The notes beneath the pieces were generated by a model. It searched no databases and was not told where the DNA came from. It saw nothing but the letters and a program-made list of their open reading frames with translations. This document shows, one piece after another, positions 44,520-52,566 of a DNA stretch of 64,000 nucleotides. The translations under genes were made by a program, and so were the position numbers. Source of the DNA: Chloroflexota bacterium (GTDB lineage Bacteria > Chloroflexota > Anaerolineae > Aggregatilineales > Phototrophicaceae); assembly GCA_011525385.1 (NCBI GenBank), contig WTGF01000009.1, forward strand, positions 1-64,000, written 5' to 3'. Each line of letters begins with the position of its first letter. Position 1 is the stretch's first letter.

Positions 44520-44733
44520 GACAACTCGTCAATCGCTGTGGCTGTCGAACTTAATACTGGCGGGAAACCATGTTATTCTAGCAAGGTCGGCAATGGGCTA
44601 CAAGCCAGGCAGCCGGCCGGACATAATCTAGCAAGTCAGCTTGGTAAGAGCCGCACGCGCCTTATAGGCGATGTTTAGACAAGATGCAGTGTTTTCGGCC
44701 GGCAAACGTTCAAAAGCGTAAGGATAATTCTTG

Positions 44734-45711
44734 ATGGGCAAAGCAATCATCGCTGTCGATCTGGGCGGTACACAGATTCGCACCGCGCGCTTCGACCACA
44801 AACTGAATCTGCTGCAGCGCGAGCGCACCTTGACCTCCGCCGAAGAGGGCCCGGAACCCGTTATCCAGCGGCTTAAGCAATACATTGCGAAAGTCCTTCC
44901 TTCATCCCTCGGCGACGTCGCCGGCATCGGTTTCTCATCTCCCGGGCCCTTAAATCCCATGACCGGCGTTATTGTTGCCCCTCCCAACTTGCCCGGCTGG
45001 CACGATGTGCCTCTGGCAGATATTATCCGCTCCGAGTTTGGCCTGCCGGTTTTCATCGGCAACGACGCCAATGTCGCAGCGTTGGCAGAGGCATCCAAGG
45101 GCGCCGCGCAAGGTCATCGCCACGTCGTTTATATCACCGTCAGTACCGGAATTGGCGCCGGCATGATTTGCGACGGACGGCTGCTACTGGGGCGCGAGGG
45201 CCTGGCCGCGGAGTTTGGTCATATCCCGATCATCGTCGAGGGGGATAAAGTGTCATCGGTGGAGCTTGAGGCCGCCGGACCGGCGATCGCGCGACGCGCG
45301 CTGGCCGCTTTGCGCGCCGGCAGGCCGTCGTCATTGAGCGAATTGCTCGCGGAAGGCAATGCTCCACTTGACGCCAAAGCAGTCGCAATGGCTGCGCGCG
45401 CGGGGGACCAACTTGCGACGGAAATCTTCGCCCATGCCGGACGTATCATCGGGCTGGGCATCGTCAGCATACTACACCTGTTTAATCCCGAAGCGGTCGT
45501 GCTCGGGGGCGGCGTTACCAAAGCGGGAGACCTTCTATTCGGACCCATTCACGATGCTATTGCTCAACATGTACTCGACGACTCCTACCTCAAAGAGCTC
45601 AAGATTGCGGCCGCAGCGCTTGGCGATGACGTCGCCTTGGCGGGCGCAGCGGCCCTTGTCGCCACCGACGGCGGACATCTTGATATCAGCGAACTTGACA
45701 GGCTCTTCTAG
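44734..45711 (+). CDS. ROK family sugar kinase (glucokinase-like) lacking the zinc motif
   Basis: A 325-residue sugar kinase or regulator of the ROK family. The N-terminal phosphate loop is IIAVDLGGTQIRTARF and the sugar-binding region is PNLPGWHDVPLADIIRSEFG and IGNDANVAALAEASKGAA. TVSTGIGAGMICDGRLLLGR and AEFGHIPIIVEG follow. The Cys-x-Cys-Gly-x2-Gly-Cys zinc site that normally comes after the conserved GH is absent (the segment reads GDKVSSVELEAAGPAIARRA). The C-terminal half has FNPEAVVLGGGVTKAGDL. Start ATG 44734 has TAAGGA nine bases upstream. It is most likely a hexose kinase; substrate unknown. Confidence 0.88.
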   Translation: MGKAIIAVDLGGTQIRTARFDHKLNLLQRERTLTSAEEGPEPVIQRLKQYIAKVLPSSLGDVAGIGFSSPGPLNPMTGVIVAPPNLPGWHDVPLADIIRSEFGLPVFIGNDANVAALAEASKGAAQGHRHVVYITVSTGIGAGMICDGRLLLGREGLAAEFGHIPIIVEGDKVSSVELEAAGPAIARRALAALRAGRPSSLSELLAEGNAPLDAKAVAMAARAGDQLATEIFAHAGRIIGLGIVSILHLFNPEAVVLGGGVTKAGDLLFGPIHDAIAQHVLDDSYLKELKIAAAALGDDVALAGAAALVATDGGHLDISELDRLF

Positions 45712-45763
45712 TGTCTCCGCAATTCAGCTATGGACGAGACAAAATGTCGTCATATCGGGGACG

Positions 45764-45772
45764 TGCTAAAAT
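45764..45772 (+). promoter_or_regulatory. Extended -10 promoter immediately ahead of the histidine kinase gene
   Basis: TGCTAAAAT ends six bases before ATG 45779, which places the predicted transcription start at or next to the start codon. No Shine-Dalgarno precedes the ATG. A leaderless transcript is therefore likely. The same TGCTAAAAT-CGAATC string occurs at 31291. Confidence 0.5.
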
Positions 45773-45778
45773 CGAATC

Positions 45779-47356
45779 ATGTTAATGCGTCCTGATCTGC
45801 GAACCCGACAACGTGACTTCTTGCTGGAAATCTCACGCGCTATAACCGCGCAGCTTGATCTCAGCGAAGTGCTTCGCCGGGTATTGCGCGCTTCGGTCGC
45901 GATGTTGGCTGGACGAGTGGGCATAGTCGCGCTTGGCGACGAAGGGGACGGCAAGTACCTCGTGCGCGCTTACTCAGGTATCGGTCCCGAAGTGGTGCCG
46001 GAACTCAACCGCAAGCTGCAAGAATTGATGAACCCCGCGGAGGGCGAGGGATTCAGCCGAGAGTTTCTTAATGCCAAGCTGCGCGAAATGGCGAACGCGA
46101 TCGACAGCCAACTTGGGCAGTCCATCGCCATGCCGCTGGTATTCGCGCAAAATCCCCTGGGACTGCTAATCGTGTTTCGATCGTACCAGACCGCCATCAC
46201 GCCCGAAGATTTGAATACGCTGCAGAGCTTCGCCGACCAAGCCGCCATCGCTGTCAACAACGCGCAACTGTACGGCCATATCAATCAGGAGCGGCAGCGG
46301 CTGGAAGCGATCGTCGACAATAGCGGAGACGGGGTATTCATACTGAACCCTGACTTGACGTTCCAGCAGGCGAACATCGCCTTCGAGCGCATGACCGGCT
46401 GGAAGACCGATGACGTCATCGGTTTAGCGAAGCATGAAGTGATCGTTTGGGACAGGCTGGATAACCCCGACCTGGAAAACGCGCTTGATTCAGGTTGGCC
46501 TGAGCAAACGAGAGACGGCGGCAGCGCGGGGAGCCTGTATGTGGAAGGAGATCTGATCCGGCGCGATGGCATGACAACAAGCCTGGGCATTACCTATGCG
46601 CCGCTCTTGAAAGAGGACGGACGTCTGGAAAGCATCATCGCCAATGTCCGCGATATCACTAATTTCCGCAAAGCGCAAGAAATGCAATCGGTCTTCATTT
46701 CCACAATCCACCATGAATTGCGCACGCCGATCGCGATCATCAAAGGTTACGCCAGCACCTTGGGACGCGAGGACGTCGAGTGGGACAGCAGCGTGATACG
46801 CGACAACATGGCGATCATAGAAGACGAAGCGGATCGCTTGACCGATCTCGTCGAAGACCTGTTGACCGCCAGCAGAATCCAAGCCTCGCGGGAGCTGCGT
46901 CTCAACGTTGCCGATACCGATCTTCAGCAGTTGGCTGCCAGATCTGTCGAACGGCTCGAGGTTCAAAGCAATCACAGTTTCAATTTCAGCTTTCCGCCAG
47001 ACTTCCCGGTCATACAAGGCGATGAGGCCCGTCTACGGCAAGTCTTCGACAATTTGTTAACCAACGCCATCAAGTATTCGCCACCAGAGACAACCATCAC
47101 TGTTGGCGGGCGGTTCACTGCCAGCAGCGTGACGATATTTGTAAGGGACGAAGGCGCTGGAATCGCTCAAGATCAAATCGATAAGATATTTGACCGCTTC
47201 TATCGCATCGACGACAGGCTCACCCGCCGCGCGCATGGCACAGGACTGGGCTTGTACCTGGTAAAAGCCATCGTCGAGGCGCACGGCGGCGAAATTTCCC
47301 TTAAAAGCCAGGTGGGAAGCGGATCCACCTTTTACTTCACTATTCCACGCGAGTGA
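45779..47356 (+). CDS. GAF-PAS sensor histidine kinase
   Basis: A 525-residue soluble sensor kinase. Residues about 10-170 form a GAF domain (LDLSEVLRRVLRASVAML, then FADQAAIAVNNAQLYGHI), followed by a PAS domain (IVDNSGDGVFILNPDLTFQQ, then NVRDITNFRKAQ). The HisKA domain has the phospho-acceptor His312 in TIHHELRTPIAIIKGYAS. The ATPase domain has DNLLTNAIKYSPPETT, RDEGAGIAQDQIDKIF and GTGLGLYLVKAIVEAHGG. No membrane helix is seen, so the signal is intracellular. No response regulator is adjacent, so it is an orphan in this window. The promoter arrangement suggests leaderless translation; Met3 is an alternative start. Confidence 0.92.
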   Translation: MLMRPDLRTRQRDFLLEISRAITAQLDLSEVLRRVLRASVAMLAGRVGIVALGDEGDGKYLVRAYSGIGPEVVPELNRKLQELMNPAEGEGFSREFLNAKLREMANAIDSQLGQSIAMPLVFAQNPLGLLIVFRSYQTAITPEDLNTLQSFADQAAIAVNNAQLYGHINQERQRLEAIVDNSGDGVFILNPDLTFQQANIAFERMTGWKTDDVIGLAKHEVIVWDRLDNPDLENALDSGWPEQTRDGGSAGSLYVEGDLIRRDGMTTSLGITYAPLLKEDGRLESIIANVRDITNFRKAQEMQSVFISTIHHELRTPIAIIKGYASTLGREDVEWDSSVIRDNMAIIEDEADRLTDLVEDLLTASRIQASRELRLNVADTDLQQLAARSVERLEVQSNHSFNFSFPPDFPVIQGDEARLRQVFDNLLTNAIKYSPPETTITVGGRFTASSVTIFVRDEGAGIAQDQIDKIFDRFYRIDDRLTRRAHGTGLGLYLVKAIVEAHGGEISLKSQVGSGSTFYFTIPRE

Positions 47357-47522
47357 AGACAGGAATCGGAGGAAACGGGAATTGACCATGCTAAACAATG
47401 CCTGGCTGCAGTTGCCAATCGTTCCTCCCCTTTCTGGCAGGATCTTGTCTGACGCTGCAGCCACCGATTGCGCGACGATCGCAAATGAACCATAGCAAAA
47501 TCATCACATTTCGCTAAGCTTG

Positions 47523-47528
47523 TATAAT
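47523..47528 (+). promoter_or_regulatory. Consensus -10 (TATAAT) ahead of the secreted glycosidase gene
   Basis: A perfect TATAAT lies 35 bases before the gene's start at 47564, with an AGAAGAGG ribosome site in between. The -35 region is not obvious. Confidence 0.45.
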
Positions 47529-47563
47529 CTTGAACTAAGAAAATCAGGCAAGAAGAGGCTCTG

Positions 47564-48997
47564 ATGCAACAGAAACGACTCGACATTTTGCTCCGGACCA
47601 TAACAAGAACATGGCTGGCATTGGCGCTGTTGACGATGTTGACAGGCACGGCGCTATCACAAGACGACAACGCGGTCGCTGGCGACTTCGTGCAGACTTC
47701 GCTGCAGATCGCGCGCGATTTGATAGAAGAAGAACGTGGATCGCGGCTCACCATGGTCAGATGGCGATACTACGAAGACGACTGGAGTTCGCCTGGCAGT
47801 TTTCAGCTCTACGGTTCCTTCGGCATCGACAATTGCGTCGTTGATGTGCCAATCAAGCAAAAGCGCGCGGATATACTGTTCGGCTGGACTTTCTCCATTT
47901 TGGACATGTCGGGCAAAGAGTACCAAGCCCGCGTAAGTTACGATTTCAACGACTCCGTTCTTTGCGATGAAGTGCACGTACCGCCAGCCTATGGCGGCCC
48001 CGTGCCAGAGGCGCCAAGCGAGCCCGAGCAGCCGGTAGCCGTCGCTCCGACCACGGCCGGACCCGCGGGATTCGCCCTCGGCGGGCATGTCTCCGGATTG
48101 GACGGCCGCGCGGCGCAATTGATGCGCTCGGCGGGCATGACCTGGGTCAAATCGCAGCTCCCGGTCGAAGCCGGCATTGCCAAGGGTATTGAATTCATCC
48201 AGGGCGCCAAGGCGAACAACTTCAAGCTATTGCTGGGCGTCGTCGGCAGCAAAGACGCGCTCGCGAATGACTTCAACGGTTATGTTGCGCAACTATCCGC
48301 CTTCGTGGCGGAGTTGGCCAGAAATGGCGCGGACGCGATCGAAATATGGAACGAGCCCAATCTGGATCGCGAATGGCCCTATGGTCGGATTGATGGCGCA
48401 TTGTACACGGATATGCTGAAAGCGGCTTACAATGCGATCAAAGCCGCCAACCCGGCCACGCTTGTGATCAGCGGAGCGCCGGCGCCCACCGGGGCGGAAG
48501 GCGCTTTCCCCGGCGCCGTTGTCAACGACGATAATTTCATGCGGCAAATGGCGCAAGCAGGCGCCGCGCAATACATGGATTGCCTGGGTTTGCACTACAA
48601 CGAAGGCATCCTCAGCCCGCGCAGCAACAGTGGCGATCCGCGCGGAAACTATCCGACGCGCTACTTCGGCTCCATGCTGAACCGTGGCGCGCAGTTCTTC
48701 CCCAATACGAACATTTGTTGGACAGAACTGGGCTATCTGAGTGGAGAAGGCATGGGAGCGCCCATCCCGCCCGCCTTCGCCTGGGCAAACAATGTAACCC
48801 TGGCGCAGCAGGCCGAATGGATCGCCGATGCTGTCCGTCTCTCGCGCGAATCCGGTCGCGTTGCGCTGTTGATCGTTTGGAACGTCAACTTTACGCGCTG
48901 GGATTCAGATCCTATGGGCGGTTACGCGCTTATACGCCCCGACGGCAGTTGCCCGGGTTGCGCCACGCTCGGCGCTGCCATGAGCGGGAGCGCTTAG
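47564..48997 (+). CDS. Secreted clan-A glycoside hydrolase-like protein
   Basis: A 477-residue exported protein. A signal peptide or anchor (about 12-32, WLALALLTMLTGTALS) is followed by an N-terminal domain of unknown fold (35-150), a Pro/Glu-rich linker (151-177) and a TIM-barrel domain (178-477). The barrel carries IEIWNEPNLDRE with the probable acid/base Glu274 in the WNEPN motif, and NICWTELGYL with the probable nucleophile Glu398, the arrangement of clan GH-A enzymes such as GH5 and GH39. The target polysaccharide is unknown. AGAAGAGG lies upstream of ATG 47564. It converges on the minus-strand gene at 49086 with a perfect palindrome between them. Confidence 0.8.
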   Translation: MQQKRLDILLRTITRTWLALALLTMLTGTALSQDDNAVAGDFVQTSLQIARDLIEEERGSRLTMVRWRYYEDDWSSPGSFQLYGSFGIDNCVVDVPIKQKRADILFGWTFSILDMSGKEYQARVSYDFNDSVLCDEVHVPPAYGGPVPEAPSEPEQPVAVAPTTAGPAGFALGGHVSGLDGRAAQLMRSAGMTWVKSQLPVEAGIAKGIEFIQGAKANNFKLLLGVVGSKDALANDFNGYVAQLSAFVAELARNGADAIEIWNEPNLDREWPYGRIDGALYTDMLKAAYNAIKAANPATLVISGAPAPTGAEGAFPGAVVNDDNFMRQMAQAGAAQYMDCLGLHYNEGILSPRSNSGDPRGNYPTRYFGSMLNRGAQFFPNTNICWTELGYLSGEGMGAPIPPAFAWANNVTLAQQAEWIADAVRLSRESGRVALLIVWNVNFTRWDSDPMGGYALIRPDGSCPGCATLGAAMSGSA

Positions 48998-49026
48998 TTC
49001 GCAGCGGCTTCATCAAACAAATATAG

Positions 49027-49052
49027 CGAGCCTCACCATATGGTGAGGCTCG
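49027..49052. terminator. Perfect 26-bp palindrome between convergent genes
   Basis: CGAGCCTCACCAT is followed at once by its exact reverse complement ATGGTGAGGCTCG, so in RNA it forms a long GC-rich hairpin with a tiny loop. It lies 30 bases after the plus-strand stop and 34 bases after the minus-strand stop, and probably works as a bidirectional terminator, although no T run is present. Confidence 0.65.
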
Positions 49053-49085
49053 TTGCCTATAATCCGGGGAAACAAGTCCTTGCGC

Positions 49086-50609
49086 TCATCCCTCCAGGCT
49101 GAGAACCCAAAAATCCTCAAAAACGCAATTGGTCTCGACTCTCGCATAGTTGATAACCGCGATACCGACGCTTCCCGGCGAAGTTTCGAACGCTAGCTGT
49201 CCAACATGCTCATTATCGACATAGTAGTGGATTGCGCCGTCATAGACAATCAAGAGCATGTCATGTTCATGCCGCGCGTGCGTCGGCTTATTGACATAGA
49301 TTCCCGGCGTAAAGACCTCGCCCTGGCGCTGTGATACGCCATAGTCACCCTCCGCCGTCGCGTATGCAAGCTGATAGTGTTCTTCGTCTTGATAGTGGAA
49401 TAGAATGCCGCAGCCGCCATTGGCTTCGTTGCTCATTTGGTAAGAGAGTTTCGCGCCGATCGCGAATTCCGCGAAGCGCAAACCAGAACCCAGCAGATAT
49501 GGAGTGACACCTGCAAAGCGACGCCGAACGCTGCTATGAGGCAAAAGCATTTTGATTTCGCCGTCAACGGGGATCAACTGCTGTCGCGCAAGGACATTGT
49601 CCATGACATGGTAGGGCCTTGTCAGGAGTTGATTCGGAACGATCACCGCTTCATCCACACGTGTCGGAATCGTCATCAGCGCATGGGTAATGGCAAAAGA
49701 AAGGCGGCTGCCAATAACATCGGCGGTGCGCATGGCGACGCCCACGCCACCAAATGCCTCGGACTTGCTATCACCGACCATGCCAACGATTTGACCGTTG
49801 TAGACGATGTCGAAATGCTCTCCGCTCGCCAATATCCCCAGACGAAACTGGCTCTCGCCGGGAACGATTGCTGGATGCGTTCCCCAATTGCGGACAATGA
49901 CAATGTCTCCTTCGTCGACCCTCTCCATGCGCCAGAAGCCCCGTTTGTTAAGGAGGACGCGCGAATGCGAATCGGGCCGCGCGTAGCGAAAAGCAAGGCC
50001 TACCTGCCAGTCGTCCGCAGACGATACGTTGTCGAACTGAACTTCAAAGTAAAAGTCTCGTTCCTGCGCAAAACCCGTGCCCAGCATCACAGCTGTTGTT
50101 GCAATGCCGTCGGTTTCCACAACCAGCCGGTTGCTGCCTGCTTGTCTGACTGCGGCCAGGCGGTTGACCACCTCCCAGTCCTCCAGCAGCAGCTTCTCCT
50201 GAGCATGAATATGAATGTCATATCCGGGCAGCAGATGCAATTGATAGGCTCCGCTCGTGCCCTCGAATCCGCTCACAGCCACGGTATACAGATCTGATTT
50301 GGGAAAGACAAAAGCCTGGATAATCGCATCCAGCGAGTCCGGGTAGGCGTAGTCGTCGTTCGCAATGACCAGTTCGCCGGAGCTGTCGTAGATAGCTAGC
50401 TGAGGATCCAGAGTTTCTGACAGCGCTTCCACACGCAATGACACAAGCGTCAATTCCAGGGCGATCAAGCTATAGCGATGCGTTTCGTTAGGAGCGAGCT
50501 TGTCCTCGACCCGGTTGCCCAGCGCCAGTGTCCTGTCCTGCGCAAAGGCGGGCATTAAAAGCAGTACGATGAAGAGCAGCAGACCGGACAGTCTGCCGAA
50601 GTCATTCAT
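49086..50609 (-). CDS. Secreted protein with PPC domain and two jelly-roll-like domains
   Basis: A 507-residue protein with a clear signal peptide (LSGLLLFIVLLLMPAFAQ). Residues about 30-130 resemble a bacterial pre-peptidase C-terminal (PPC) domain: LAPNETHRYSLIALELTLVS, DPQLAIYDSSGELVIANDDY and GAYQLHLLPGYD. The rest appears to hold two lectin-like or family-16-like beta-sandwich domains (GTGFAQERDFYFEVQFDNVS with FRLGILASGEHFDIVYNGQI, and CGILFHYQDEEHYQLAYATA with LIVYDGAIHYYVDNEHVGQL). It is probably an extracellular carbohydrate- or protein-binding factor without its own catalytic site. Its ATG overlaps the stop of the upstream gene by four bases. Confidence 0.7.
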   Translation of the reverse strand: MNDFGRLSGLLLFIVLLLMPAFAQDRTLALGNRVEDKLAPNETHRYSLIALELTLVSLRVEALSETLDPQLAIYDSSGELVIANDDYAYPDSLDAIIQAFVFPKSDLYTVAVSGFEGTSGAYQLHLLPGYDIHIHAQEKLLLEDWEVVNRLAAVRQAGSNRLVVETDGIATTAVMLGTGFAQERDFYFEVQFDNVSSADDWQVGLAFRYARPDSHSRVLLNKRGFWRMERVDEGDIVIVRNWGTHPAIVPGESQFRLGILASGEHFDIVYNGQIVGMVGDSKSEAFGGVGVAMRTADVIGSRLSFAITHALMTIPTRVDEAVIVPNQLLTRPYHVMDNVLARQQLIPVDGEIKMLLPHSSVRRRFAGVTPYLLGSGLRFAEFAIGAKLSYQMSNEANGGCGILFHYQDEEHYQLAYATAEGDYGVSQRQGEVFTPGIYVNKPTHARHEHDMLLIVYDGAIHYYVDNEHVGQLAFETSPGSVGIAVINYARVETNCVFEDFWVLSLEG

Positions 50610-51280
50610 TTGTCTTTAGGCATCCAAGACGTATAGGTATCGGCAAGGTATTCGAGATAGCTTCGATAATCTTCCGGCGACATTTCGGCCCCAAACTCGC
50701 CGCGGTAGAATTCCGCCTGTTCGATACGGCGGATGTTGCCGGCCTTTCGCAAATCGCGCGCGTCGCCTTTCTTGCCTTTCTTGCGCTGGTATCTGGTCGA
50801 TAGACGCGACAAGGGCAAAGATTCAAAGTCGCCAGGCGATACAATGCTATAGGTCGAAATGAATTCTCCATCCTGCTCCAAGGCATTGGCGACCACATAC
50901 CACCCTTTGGGGACGCGCGGATGGCGCCTCGCTTCGAAGTGCCACATCAATATGTTGACGTTGTGCCCGGCATCAATTTCGCTTTGAACTTTGCTCGACT
51001 TGGTCAATTGAATGATATCGCCAAGAAACTGGATATATCGATTGCTGGGCCAGTATTTCTTGGAAAAGTAATCAGCCGCGTAGGTTAAACCGACTGCAAG
51101 CGCGATCGCGACGCCGACAGTGATCAAGCCGCCGTTCGGGACTATCGTATTCAGGATCAGGAAGCTGAAAACAGCGCCAAACAAGAAAGTGAAGCAGCCT
51201 ACCGCGCGAACGCCGGAATGCTCGCTGTCTACCGCAAACTCGATGGTCGGCGCCAAGTCCGGAGCGTTCAGCTTTTGCAT
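50606..51280 (-). CDS. Hypothetical membrane protein with two helices
   Basis: A 224-residue protein with two adjacent hydrophobic helices at about 26-68 (VGCFTFLFGAVFSFLILNTI and LITVGVAIALAVGLTYAADY), followed by a soluble cytoplasmic-looking domain of about 150 residues rich in Arg and Lys (TRYQRKKGKKGDARDLRKAG). No family is recognised. It overlaps the secreted PPC-domain gene by the ATGA stop/start, so the two proteins are made from one message and may work together at the membrane. Confidence 0.65.
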   Translation of the reverse strand: MQKLNAPDLAPTIEFAVDSEHSGVRAVGCFTFLFGAVFSFLILNTIVPNGGLITVGVAIALAVGLTYAADYFSKKYWPSNRYIQFLGDIIQLTKSSKVQSEIDAGHNVNILMWHFEARRHPRVPKGWYVVANALEQDGEFISTYSIVSPGDFESLPLSRLSTRYQRKKGKKGDARDLRKAGNIRRIEQAEFYRGEFGAEMSPEDYRSYLEYLADTYTSWMPKDK

Positions 51281-51333
51281 GATGCGTACCGTCGTCTGAT
51301 GATAGATTCGGGAATCACCCCATTTCCCTTACT

Positions 51334-51441
51334 AGCGCGTGCCCGCGCTATTCCCTGCTACAGCCAATCATGATAACCGAAATGGACAAGCTTGCAATAG
51401 TTCCTCGAGGCGATGACTTTGCGTCGGGCTGTTCAAGCCCG
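51334..51441. other. Non-coding segment with two small hairpins
   Basis: AGCGCG-TGCC-CGCGCT at 51334-51349 and CGGGCT-GTTCA-AGCCCG at 51425-51441 are perfect 6-bp stems. The 250-base gap (51281-51530) holds the divergent starts of the minus-strand operon and of the small plus-strand gene. No RNA gene is recognised. Confidence 0.4.
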
Positions 51442-51530
51442 TGAAAACGATTATGGTAGAGATCAAGCAGGTGACAGAAGGGTTGGTATAAGTTGCCTAG
51501 GAGTCATGTCGGGATCGTCGGAGACAAGGC

Positions 51531-51794
51531 GTGATTGCGGCGCTCTGTTTTGGAGGCATTTTCGGATGTCCCTTCATCATTTGGGGACTGATCCTGGTCT
51601 TGGACCGCGACCGAACCTGGCAAAAGACGCTTCAACAAAGCAGAACAGATACGCCAATCCAGAGAAGTCGCGGCTGGGACAGACGGCAGATCATCTACGG
51701 AGTCCTTTTGATTGCATTCGGAGTCACAGTCTTAATGTTATTAGGCCTATTCAACTATCTTGCGCAGGGGATTTCTCCGCCCGCCCCATTTTGA
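51531..51794 (+). CDS. Small two-helix membrane protein
   Basis: An 87-residue protein with an N-terminal helix (LCFGGIFGCPFIIWGLILVL) and a C-terminal helix (IIYGVLLIAFGVTVLMLLGL) separated by a charged loop (DRDRTWQKTLQQSRTDTPIQ). The GTG start at 51531 has GGAG seven bases upstream. An overlapping frame at 51413-51943 is longer but looks like a shadow. No family is recognised. It converges on the methyltransferase gene with 13 bases between the stops. Confidence 0.55.
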   Translation: MIAALCFGGIFGCPFIIWGLILVLDRDRTWQKTLQQSRTDTPIQRSRGWDRRQIIYGVLLIAFGVTVLMLLGLFNYLAQGISPPAPF

Positions 51795-51807
51795 TCTTGA
51801 GTCGGGT

Positions 51808-52512
51808 TCAATCCACATGCTTCCACCAGATGCCGGTACATTCAGGTACGATGGTTTTGCCCCGCGCCAGCACCGCATTTGTCAACTCATCTCCAAAAAA
51901 GTCTCGCATTAATTCCTCCGCTTCTTGCAGCGAGGCGAATTGAAAATCCGTTCGTATCCAGCGATAAGACAGGTCGTGCGCGGCCTGCCAATAAGCATAG
52001 AGTTGCGCAAGTTCGCTGGTCGGGGCTTGCGGATTCCTAAAGCCGGTGCCCATCGTCTCGACGAGGACGACAGTCCCGCCAGGCTTCACAATCCGCTGCA
52101 TCTCGGCAAGCATCTTGTCTATGTCTTCTTGCCATCGATTTGGCTGCCATTCTCTGACGTGCGCAAAGCTCCAGCCTTCTATGACCAGGTCCGCGCAACT
52201 TTCGACAACAGGCATGCGCCGATTATCCCCGATAGCCAGCGACCAGTTTGTCATGCCAGTTTCCCGCATGTTTGTCGCCGCGACTTTTAGCATCGACGGC
52301 TCGATATCGAAAGAATGGACAGAACAGGCCTGGGAAGACAGCAAGCGGGTCAGTCTCGCAGTGCCGGCGCCAAATTCAACTACGCGCAAGCCGTCAAGGA
52401 GTCGGATATCGTTAAGCGCCCGGAACAAGTTGCCGCGTTGATCTTCGCGCGCCACCAACCGATCATAATAGTTCGCGCGATTGCGATAGATTTCCAGGAA
52501 GTGATCGGGCAT
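51808..52512 (-). CDS. Class I SAM-dependent methyltransferase
   Basis: A 234-residue soluble enzyme with the SAM-binding motif I RVVEFGAGTARLTRLLSS at about 46-63, motif II-like SVHSFDIEPSMLKVAATNM, and the later AEMQRIVKPGGTVVLVETMG typical of Methyltransf_11/25 families. The C-terminal part probably holds the substrate. The acceptor (metabolite, lipid or protein) cannot be predicted. It lies 54 bases downstream of the phosphohexomutase gene on the same strand. Confidence 0.85.
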   Translation of the reverse strand: MPDHFLEIYRNRANYYDRLVAREDQRGNLFRALNDIRLLDGLRVVEFGAGTARLTRLLSSQACSVHSFDIEPSMLKVAATNMRETGMTNWSLAIGDNRRMPVVESCADLVIEGWSFAHVREWQPNRWQEDIDKMLAEMQRIVKPGGTVVLVETMGTGFRNPQAPTSELAQLYAYWQAAHDLSYRWIRTDFQFASLQEAEELMRDFFGDELTNAVLARGKTIVPECTGIWWKHVD

Positions 52513-52566
52513 CAGGAAATATGAAGGCGCAGCGGTAGTGCTCGAATCGCCGCGACCGATCAGAAT

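Noticed and set aside
44520..44733. Possible tRNA or small RNA between mutS and the ROK gene
   Set aside because: No T-loop GGTTCRANNCC-like sequence or cloverleaf pairing could be found by eye here or in other gaps.
51413..51943. 176-residue frame overlapping the small membrane protein gene
   Set aside because: It runs into the methyltransferase gene on the opposite strand and has no hydrophobic or domain pattern; the shorter frame at 51531 has a ribosome site and two clean helices.
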